From an uncultured Lachnospiraceae bacterium (GTDB lineage Bacteria; Bacillota; Clostridia; Lachnospirales; Lachnospiraceae): a DNA stretch of 21,148 nucleotides. Where the stretch lies: NCBI GenBank assembly GCA_948688495.1, contig CAPQSW010000029.1, positions 1 through 21,148 of the forward strand, written 5' to 3'. The notes below the pieces were generated by a model. The model searched no databases. It saw nothing but the letters and a program-made list of their open reading frames with translations, and was not told the DNA's origin. Position 1 is the first letter of the stretch. The number at the start of each line of letters is the position of its first letter. This document shows, one piece after another, positions 14,151 to 21,148 of this stretch. The position numbers and the translations under genes were made by a program.

Positions 14151-17100
14151 CTATTTCACTTTCACTTTTTTCACTGCGGAAAATGATGTATAGACCTTCT
14201 TCTTTCCATTTAACTTGTAGGCCTTTACCTTGTAGTAGTAAGTACCTTTCTTCACGCCCTTGAATACTTTCTTTACGGTCTTGTATTTCTTAAGTGTAGC
14301 AACCTTCTTATACTTTCCTTTCTTCTTTGTTGCCCTGTAAATCTCATATCCAGAAGCATTCTTTGCTTTGCCAAAAGATATCGTGACATTCTTTTTCTTC
14401 CCTGATTTCTTAACGGTTGCTTTCACCTTTGCAGGAGTCTTTAGGATATAGACACTGCTTACCTTGCTGTAAGAACCTTTTACATTGCCATTATAAGCAA
14501 TTACTTTATAGTATGCCGTCTTTCCTGGTGCTGCTTTCTTATCGGTATAGGAATATGTCTTCTTCTTCGTCACATTGCCAACTCTGGTGAATTTTCCTTT
14601 CTTGCTGTAAGAACGGTATACCTCGTATCTCGTTGCATTCTTTGCCGCCTTCCAGCTAATCTTAACGTTCTTTGTACCCGTCCATGATGCTTTTACAGAA
14701 GCCGGTGTTGCCGGTTTGACAGGCGCAGGCGGTGTTGTTACCGTTTGTCTCTTGAGCGCTTTTATCGCTTCGTTCAAAGCGTTTGCTGCTGCTGTCACTT
14801 CATTCTGATTGAGAGAATCTTTTGCGTTGACTGCTTTTGCTGCGGCAAGTGCCGACTGCATCTTATTCCAGCTATCCGTTGTGTAATCATCCTTCTTTAA
14901 CTTTCCGGCTGCTGCAATAGCGCTTTCCAGTTTGCTTCTATCCAAAACTACCAGCTTGTTGACTGCATCTGTAAGCCGATTTGCTGCACGCTGAATATTC
15001 TTTTCACTGACAGAAATTTTTGCCTGTATTTCTTCAATTTTCTCCAGTGCTGCTACATAAACCTTCCAACTGTCTGCCGTATAGTTTCTCTCGGTTTTTC
15101 CGTTCAGTTTTATATTGGCATTGTTAATGGCTGTCTGCAATGGGCTTCTGTCAAGCGCTACCAGATTTCCAAGACCTCCCAAAAGTGTTTTCGCATCATC
15201 CAGCTCCTTCTTGGTAACGGAATCCTTTTCGTACACATCCAAAGCCGCATTGATTGCATCCTCGATTACCTCCCAGCTTTGTTCCGTATAATTCCTCTCA
15301 TCCTTGCCATCCAGTTTTGCCTTGGCAGCGTCAATTGCCGCTTTAAGTCCAACCCGGTCCAAAGCCTCCAGATTTCCGGCATTTGTCAAGGCAGCGACTG
15401 CATCATCTACATCCTTCTTATTAACGGAAACATTCTTATATACCGCATTCGCTTCCTCAACCGCATCTGTGATCTTCTTCCAGCTGTCTGCCGTGTAGTC
15501 TCTTTCTGATTTGCCTTCCAATTTCTCATTGGCCGCATCAATCGCTGCTTTCAGCGCGGTTCTGTCTAAGGTTACTAACTCCCCGACATTTGCCAAGGCA
15601 GTTGTCGCTGCGCTTATATCCGCTGCACTGGAAGAAACTTTTTTATATGCCTCTTTGGCTGCGTCAATCGCCTCTGTCAATGCCTTCCAGCTATCTGCTG
15701 TATAGTCTTTTTCTAATTTACCTTCTAATTTGTTCTGCGCCGCATCAATTGCTGTCTTCAGTGATGTTCTGTCTAACGCTGCCAATGTTGTAACGGCGCT
15801 ATTCAAACTTGTAACTGCCGCATCTACATCCGCCTGCGTCACACTTGTGCTCTCATTCAGATCTGTAGCTGTCTTTAATGCTGTCTGCAGACTGCTCCAG
15901 CTTTCCTTCGTGTATTCACGCTCATTCTTATTTGCGATACTGTCAATCACATCCCGCAAATCATCCTTATTGATGCCAGCAGGCGCCGCCGTATTCTTAA
16001 CAAGTGATGCAATTGCATCTTTCAAAGCCTCTGCGGCTGCATCAATCTGGGCCTGCGTTTCATCCGCACTCTCATTCAATACTTCTGCTTCCGCAAGCGC
16101 TGTGCTAACCTTGTTCCAGCTGGCCCCCGTATAGTCGCTCGGCCTCAAATAGTTTGCCTTCTGAATGACATTCTCTACAGATGACTTATCAATTCCTGCT
16201 GGGGATGCCGCCTTCTCAACCAACGCCTGAACCGCTGTATTCAGACTGGCTGCCGCATTATCCACTGCTGTTTTTTCGGCATCCTTATTCTCATTTACCT
16301 TTGCAGCCGCTGCAAGCGCCTCTTTTACCTTCTTCCAGCTCTCACTGGTATAGTCGCCGGCCTTTTTCGTTCCTACCACATTGATGGCTGCTTTCAGCGT
16401 TGTCTTCTCAACACCGTTATCCGATGACACCACCTTCTGCAATGCCTGTACCTTTGCATTCAAATTACTTACCGCCGCATCAATCTGAGCCTGAAGTGCA
16501 CATTTATCCGCCTGTATCATCTCTGCGTCTACAAGTGCCGCTTTCATCTGATCCCAGCTTACCTTGCTGTAATCGCCTGCATTCAGATTTGCTGTTCCTG
16601 TAATGGCAGCCGTAAGCGCCGTCTTGTCAGCATCCTTCACGCTTACCACCCAGCGCTGGATACCCGTACATTCTGTTTCCTCGTGTGTTGCTGTCTTCAT
16701 CGCAAGGCGGACCGCTGTTGTCTCAATCGTATCAAATTTAATCGCATTAAACTTATTAAGCGCAATGAAATCAGCATATGCTGTATTCACATTTGCTTCC
16801 TTCCAGGTCTCTCCATCCTTATCCAGATACATAATCTTAACTTCAGATGGAACCCTCAGCCAATTCTTGCCGTTTCCTGATGTAAGACTGCGCCAGAATA
16901 TCTCAAATGTATTCATGGTAACTGGTTCATCCCATGTATACTGCAGCCAGCAATCCGCATTGGCGCCTTTATACCAGTTGGACCAGCCTCTATTCCAGTC
17001 ATCCGATGTCGTCGGGTCTCCATGCATGACATCCGTTGTATTTCCATAGTTGGAGATTTCCTGGTCCGTTGACACATCCGCAGAATACTCCAGATGCTCC

Positions 17101-20100
17101 TGATTTAATACCGGTGGACGGAATGTCACTTCAATATTCACATCATCTTTGACATTCTTGACAACATACTGGTTGTTGGTTACCTTTACTTCCTCTCCAT
17201 TCACCAGAAGTGTCTTTACTGCCTGCCCGGCGTTTGGTGCCAGGGTAATCGTAAGGTCGTCGCCGCCTTTTACCATCTCTGCCGTAGCTGTTGTTGTAAT
17301 AGAACCGTTAGCCGGCGTCTGGTTGACTATCCTTACCGTATACCATGTGCTCCCATCGCTCTTTTGGAGCAGCACCTTAAAATATGTATGATACGCCTCT
17401 GTTGCATATTCAGGTGCAAACATTGGTGCAAAACTGTACCCGCTTACGGAAAGTGTCGGGAATCCATTTGCTTCGTTCACTCCTACCTTAATTACATCTT
17501 CGAGATTCTCCGGCAATGCCAGATTCTGCCATTCCGTGCTGCTGTTCTTTGCCGCCATTACAAATGGTCCATACATGATGCTTGCCGCCATAGTAGAATC
17601 TTTCTCATCCGGTGTTGCGTCAAGATGAAGCGTCCATGGCATTTCCACGGTAACTACATCGCCTGCCTTGATGCCTGTCAATGTTACATAGGTACTGATT
17701 TCTGGATTCTCTATTTTTGTCTCGCCATTGACCTTCACAGTAAATCCATTGGTTGCCCAGTAAGGAACACGCAGCTTCATGTTAAATGACTGCGGCGTCT
17801 TTCCAGACAATGCGCTTACCGTCAGCTTCGTGGAAGAAGATGGGAATGTCATATCCTGTACCACCTTCACGCCTTTTTCTTCCCATGAAAGCGTAGATGG
17901 GAGATACAATCCGACATACAGGTCGTTAGCAGATTTCACATAAGCTGCTTCCTGATACTTTACATGATTCTCCATACCTGTGCCATGACAGCAGGTAAAG
18001 GAATCATAGTCGCCGCCAAATCCTCTCCTTGTACCCGGTCCGATTGGCAGCATATACGTGGTGCCGTTATGCATATTTTTTGTCACATTCGGCGTCTGGG
18101 ATGCAAGAATCTGATTGTATAAGGTACGCTCATAGTAATCCATATACTCCGCATCATCCGGGTCATAATTGTTCAGCATCTTTGTGAGCTTAAGCATGTT
18201 ATAAGCAGCACAGGTCTCACAGTTTCTGTCCGACATAATGTTGGCCGCCTGTGCATATGGATCCTCCGGGAATGCCTCTCCGGTGCCCACACCTCCGATG
18301 GAATAAGCATACCGTGAAACCGTCATCTGCCAGAAGTTCTCTGAAATATCATAGTACTTCTTCTCAGCAGCACCCTTGTCAACCGTTGCCTCGTACATCT
18401 TTAATGCACCGACAATCTGCGGAATATGCTGGTTGGCATGACGTCCCTTAATATCATCCAAATTCTTCTCCAGATTATTGAAGAATATGGTATTGTCAAA
18501 CAATTTGGCTCCTGCCAAATAAATATCTGCATCCGGGTCTTTATCTTCCTTGGCATAGATATAAAGCTGTGCCATCGATTCATTCATTCCGCCAAGCTCA
18601 CCGGCAATATACATGCCCCACATCCTGGTAAGCTGCTCCTGGCTGCACGCGCTCAGACGGTTATAAACCCATTTACCGAGGGCTTTTGCAGTAACCAGAG
18701 CTTCCTCATTGCCTGTATAGGTATAGGCGTCAAGGAATCCTGCCAATAATTTATGCAGCGTATAGTAAGGCGCCCAGATTCCTGCATTCGGCTGGCCATA
18801 GGGAGCATACACCTCCAGCAATGCAAACTGGTCCGGGGAATAAGCGCTGATGAAGCCCTCGCCCCATTCAGCCGGATTCTTGCTCCACGTACTAACAGCC
18901 AGGGATTCCTGCATCGTCGATCCGCTTATCTTAAACGCTTTCGGATCTCCTTTCGACTTTTGCTGCAACCTGTGAAGTTCACTGATCATCTCATCTAACT
19001 TCGTTTTTAATTCTGGATCCTTGGTAGATCCATAGGCAAGTGCAAGCGCTGACATGTAATGTCCGGTAGAATGTCCGCGCAAAAGCCCCGTAGGCTCATC
19101 CCAACCGCCTAACGGCTCTACGTCTTTGATCTTATCTGTCTCACCAAACGTCATGTAAAAGTCATAGAGCATACGCTTATTGTCTAATAATTTGAGGTAT
19201 GCAATATCCCTGTCACGGTTCTGCGTCAAAATCGAGCCGCCCTGTCCAATCTTATCCAGAGAAATTTCATCTAAGTCAAAATTGGAAGTCTGGGTTGTCG
19301 CAGGCGCTGATGCTGTGTCGACCACAGTCACATGAGCCGTAACCGTATCCGTCTCTCCTATAATCTGCCCTTCTACATCAAACGAGCCTACCGCCGCATA
19401 CTTCTCTGCTTCAATTGCGTCCGGCCATCTGACTTTCAGCTTGTCTATACTGTTATCAGAATACGTTGCCTTCACAAAATTGGGCAGCAGCGGACTGTGC
19501 CCGGTCTGTGTGCTCACATTGACATCTTCAATGCTCGTAATTGCTGCTGATTCCTTGTATGCTTTTACAGTTACAGGGATCTCCACCGTATCATACTCGT
19601 CTCCTGCCGTAATTGTCCCTTTTAAGATACCCGTCTTATCCGGCTGTCCGATCGCAGGACGTGTCACTGTCACTTGATAATTTCCATCTTCCCCAGGCTC
19701 TGCCGGAAATGTGAATGCGCCTCTGTCACCTTTCCATTTCCAGGTAATGACAGATCCCCAGTCTCCAACTGACGGAAGTGCAATCTCGGTAGAAATAATA
19801 GAGGAAAGATTTCCTGCGCCCTGTTTTACGATTGCAAGGTCATGATCCACGATCTGCAAATCCGTATATTCTGCAACCACGTTGACAGTGAATTTCTTCG
19901 TACTGCTCCTTCCATTGTAACTAAGCGTTGCTGTAAGTTCTACCTTGGCATCCGCCGCTCCCTTCGCTGGACGTTTGACAGCAGCCACATAGTTGCCGCT
20001 TTCATTCTTAGCGCCCACTGTAATCGCAGCGCTATTGCTTGCCCATGTGATACCGGAACCATTCACTCCTTTTGACGGAAGCTCCATATCCTCGGTAATG

Positions 20101-20942
20101 GCAGAAGTATCACCTAAGTGAAGATCACTTACATCAGCCGCCACAACCCCTTCATCTGTTACTTTATACATAGACTTAATTTCTGCTTCCGTCAATGCCC
20201 TGTTATAAATCTTAAACTCCGCATACTGTGCCTTCGTAGGATCATTTCCAAACTGGCCGTATGCAATATAATTCTGGTTGGTATTCCCCAAATCTTTGAC
20301 CTTAATTCCTGTATCCTTCGTGCCAACCAGTGTTCCATTTTCATAAAGGGACATCGTAGAACCATTCATAACAACTGTAGTCAACACCCAGCGATTTTTG
20401 TCAAAATTCTCCCCTTTCTGGACACCTTTCTCATTACTCCAGCCATTCGTGGTGATAGCAGAAGCGTAACCTTTGAACCCGTCGTTGCCTCCATCAGACA
20501 GAAGATACATATACTTATCTGTTCCTGTACCAAAATCCCAGATTCTCTGATAGCCGTCATTCGATTTAAGCTTCACCCATGTACTGATAGTTACCGCATC
20601 ACATCTGCTTAAAATCCCTTCTGGAAGCGTCAGGTACGCCCCGTCCGAACCTCCTGTCAAATCCAATGCCTTGACCTTTTTGCCATAAATGTTAGCATCA
20701 ACAATCTGATACTTTCCCCTTGCGCTTCCGCTTACTGCCTCGATCTCTGCAATATTTCCATGCATGGAAGCATCGGGAATCTGTGCCGCCTGATCATTCT
20801 GCGACACAAAATCGTAGTACACGATCAGACCATTCTCTGCTGCCTGCGCTGTCGTTTCCGGAATATACAATCCAGTCAGAACAAGCGCAGCCACCAGCAA
20901 AGACGCCAGCACTCTGTTAATAAGTTGCTTTCCTTTCCTCAT
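14151..20942 (-). CDS. Giant secreted GH127-type (DUF1680) beta-L-arabinofuranosidase-like enzyme with nine FIVAR repeats
   Basis: The product is 2263 residues, predicted to remove beta-L-arabinofuranosyl units from glycans or hydroxyproline-linked arabinans outside the cell. AAGGAGG lies upstream of the ATG at 20942, followed by a signal peptide (1-36). Modules in order: LamG-like (38-261); two atypical bacterial Ig-like domains (262-362, 365-464); a Big_4-like domain (465-545); the GH127-type catalytic region with its beta-sandwich part (554-1195); an InlB-B-like domain (1200-1275); an F5/8-type C (CBM32-like) domain (1280-1437); nine FIVAR repeats (1439-2064); and two Lys-rich FN3-like modules (2080-2263). 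Active-site residues are all present by comparison with Bifidobacterium HypBA1: E889 (GEAF, like Glu322), E909 and C911 (CETC, like Glu338/Cys340), and C984-C985 (FTCCHGTG, like Cys417 nucleophile/Cys418). GH146 is a close alternative family. No LPXTG or SLH anchor is seen. Confidence 0.9.
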   Translation of the reverse strand: MRKGKQLINRVLASLLVAALVLTGLYIPETTAQAAENGLIVYYDFVSQNDQAAQIPDASMHGNIAEIEAVSGSARGKYQIVDANIYGKKVKALDLTGGSDGAYLTLPEGILSRCDAVTISTWVKLKSNDGYQRIWDFGTGTDKYMYLLSDGGNDGFKGYASAITTNGWSNEKGVQKGENFDKNRWVLTTVVMNGSTMSLYENGTLVGTKDTGIKVKDLGNTNQNYIAYGQFGNDPTKAQYAEFKIYNRALTEAEIKSMYKVTDEGVVAADVSDLHLGDTSAITEDMELPSKGVNGSGITWASNSAAITVGAKNESGNYVAAVKRPAKGAADAKVELTATLSYNGRSSTKKFTVNVVAEYTDLQIVDHDLAIVKQGAGNLSSIISTEIALPSVGDWGSVITWKWKGDRGAFTFPAEPGEDGNYQVTVTRPAIGQPDKTGILKGTITAGDEYDTVEIPVTVKAYKESAAITSIEDVNVSTQTGHSPLLPNFVKATYSDNSIDKLKVRWPDAIEAEKYAAVGSFDVEGQIIGETDTVTAHVTVVDTASAPATTQTSNFDLDEISLDKIGQGGSILTQNRDRDIAYLKLLDNKRMLYDFYMTFGETDKIKDVEPLGGWDEPTGLLRGHSTGHYMSALALAYGSTKDPELKTKLDEMISELHRLQQKSKGDPKAFKISGSTMQESLAVSTWSKNPAEWGEGFISAYSPDQFALLEVYAPYGQPNAGIWAPYYTLHKLLAGFLDAYTYTGNEEALVTAKALGKWVYNRLSACSQEQLTRMWGMYIAGELGGMNESMAQLYIYAKEDKDPDADIYLAGAKLFDNTIFFNNLEKNLDDIKGRHANQHIPQIVGALKMYEATVDKGAAEKKYYDISENFWQMTVSRYAYSIGGVGTGEAFPEDPYAQAANIMSDRNCETCAAYNMLKLTKMLNNYDPDDAEYMDYYERTLYNQILASQTPNVTKNMHNGTTYMLPIGPGTRRGFGGDYDSFTCCHGTGMENHVKYQEAAYVKSANDLYVGLYLPSTLSWEEKGVKVVQDMTFPSSSTKLTVSALSGKTPQSFNMKLRVPYWATNGFTVKVNGETKIENPEISTYVTLTGIKAGDVVTVEMPWTLHLDATPDEKDSTMAASIMYGPFVMAAKNSSTEWQNLALPENLEDVIKVGVNEANGFPTLSVSGYSFAPMFAPEYATEAYHTYFKVLLQKSDGSTWYTVRIVNQTPANGSITTTATAEMVKGGDDLTITLAPNAGQAVKTLLVNGEEVKVTNNQYVVKNVKDDVNIEVTFRPPVLNQEHLEYSADVSTDQEISNYGNTTDVMHGDPTTSDDWNRGWSNWYKGANADCWLQYTWDEPVTMNTFEIFWRSLTSGNGKNWLRVPSEVKIMYLDKDGETWKEANVNTAYADFIALNKFNAIKFDTIETTAVRLAMKTATHEETECTGIQRWVVSVKDADKTALTAAITGTANLNAGDYSKVSWDQMKAALVDAEMIQADKCALQAQIDAAVSNLNAKVQALQKVVSSDNGVEKTTLKAAINVVGTKKAGDYTSESWKKVKEALAAAAKVNENKDAEKTAVDNAAASLNTAVQALVEKAASPAGIDKSSVENVIQKANYLRPSDYTGASWNKVSTALAEAEVLNESADETQAQIDAAAEALKDAIASLVKNTAAPAGINKDDLRDVIDSIANKNEREYTKESWSSLQTALKTATDLNESTSVTQADVDAAVTSLNSAVTTLAALDRTSLKTAIDAAQNKLEGKLEKDYTADSWKALTEAIDAAKEAYKKVSSSAADISAATTALANVGELVTLDRTALKAAIDAANEKLEGKSERDYTADSWKKITDAVEEANAVYKNVSVNKKDVDDAVAALTNAGNLEALDRVGLKAAIDAAKAKLDGKDERNYTEQSWEVIEDAINAALDVYEKDSVTKKELDDAKTLLGGLGNLVALDRSPLQTAINNANIKLNGKTERNYTADSWKVYVAALEKIEEIQAKISVSEKNIQRAANRLTDAVNKLVVLDRSKLESAIAAAGKLKKDDYTTDSWNKMQSALAAAKAVNAKDSLNQNEVTAAANALNEAIKALKRQTVTTPPAPVKPATPASVKASWTGTKNVKISWKAAKNATRYEVYRSYSKKGKFTRVGNVTKKKTYSYTDKKAAPGKTAYYKVIAYNGNVKGSYSKVSSVYILKTPAKVKATVKKSGKKKNVTISFGKAKNASGYEIYRATKKKGKYKKVATLKKYKTVKKVFKGVKKGTYYYKVKAYKLNGKKKVYTSFSAVKKVKVK
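14751..16628 (-). repeat. Nine tandem FIVAR repeats in the glycosidase
   Basis: Nine units of about 65-71 residues, each with a YTxxSWxxxxxALxxA core and a following D(A/N)AAxxLxxAxxxL helix. Units 5-8 (14946-15776) are more alike: each starts LDR, carries an extra KLxGK insert and is almost exactly 69 residues, which suggests later duplication. FIVAR modules in other bacteria act as stalks or bind sugars and cell-wall components. Confidence 0.88.
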
Positions 20943-21148
20943 CTTTCAGAACCTCCTTTTTAATAGATAGATATAATAATTATATAATTTAAAGAAGTTC
21001 TTATATATGGTAATTTTTTATACTTTCTTTCATATTTTAAGGAACAATAATGAAGGAGCCAGCCTTGCAAAGACCGCTCCTCCAATTCTAATATCTTTTT
21101 TAACTAATAAAAATTAAACTTTCGTTATACGAATGCAAAACCTTCTAT
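20943..21148. other. AT-rich region upstream of the glycosidase gene
   Basis: No gene seen. 20950-21050 is very AT-rich and should hold the promoter, but no pair of hexamers stands out (TTCCTT/TATAAA at 16-base spacing on the minus strand is weak). A hairpin of AGGAGC (21054-21059) / GCTCCT (21076-21081) with inner CTT/AAG could be the terminator of a gene beyond the window. TTCGTTATACGAA (21121-21133) is a 5-bp dyad with a 3-base centre, a possible operator. Confidence 0.4.

Noticed and set aside
14151..14250. Sortase (LPXTG) anchor at the glycosidase C-terminus
   Set aside because: The protein ends in a Lys-rich FN3-like strand (KKVKVK) with no LPXTG, hydrophobic segment or charged tail; the same holds for the LRR protein and the protease.
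14751..16628. Repeat array as a possible CRISPR
   Set aside because: The repeats are about 200 bases long, in frame and protein-coding (FIVAR); there are no short identical repeats with unique spacers.
16603..17049. 148-codon plus-strand frame opposite the F5/8-type domain of the glycosidase
   Set aside because: Antisense to a strong coding region; no start signals or family match.

Overview
The window looks like chromosome from a low-GC, spore-forming Firmicute of class Clostridia, probably a Lachnospiraceae-like gut anaerobe. The signs are a SpoIIID gene with a sigma-E-type promoter, a leucine T-box leader, strong AGGAGG ribosome sites, and large secreted proteins built from LRR_5, FIVAR, atypical Ig-like and Lys-rich FN3-like modules. 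The genus is not determined. No tRNA, rRNA, insertion sequence, integrase, phage gene or CRISPR array is visible.

Layout. 46-1248 (+) is a secreted BspA-like LRR protein. It converges, across a shared hairpin, on 1320-3320 (-), a 2-isopropylmalate synthase carrying a complete AraC-type DNA-binding domain at its C-terminus. That gene lies behind a leucine T-box leader (specifier CUG, terminator 3403-3450). Next on the minus strand come spoIIID (3842-4102) and a dCache chemoreceptor (4187-6160). A divergent 596-base intergenic region carries one good sigma-A promoter for each side. 6757-9816 (+) is a secreted M26/Zmp-like zinc metallopeptidase, followed by the hflK-hflC membrane SPFH pair (10004-12074) and a second chemoreceptor (12300-14000). 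14151-20942 (-) is a 2263-residue secreted GH127-type (DUF1680) beta-L-arabinofuranosidase-like enzyme with LamG, Ig-like, InlB-like, F5/8-type and nine FIVAR modules, then a cationic FN3-like tail.

How the parts relate. Three large exported proteins (LRR, protease, glycosidase) end in similar Lys-rich FN3-like modules and show no LPXTG anchor, which suggests a common way of staying at the cell surface. The two chemoreceptors and the glycan/protein-degrading enzymes fit life on host or dietary polymers, but nothing ties them into one operon; most genes have their own promoters and terminators.

The most notable observations are: the LeuA-AraC fusion, which places a leucine-responsive enzyme and a DNA-binding module in one polypeptide under a leucine T-box; a 12-bp inverted repeat whose arms contain the spoIIID sigma-E -10 element and the spoIIID ribosome site, so that only read-through RNA could hide the ribosome site; and a very acidic HflK tail whose codons supply the ribosome site of hflC.
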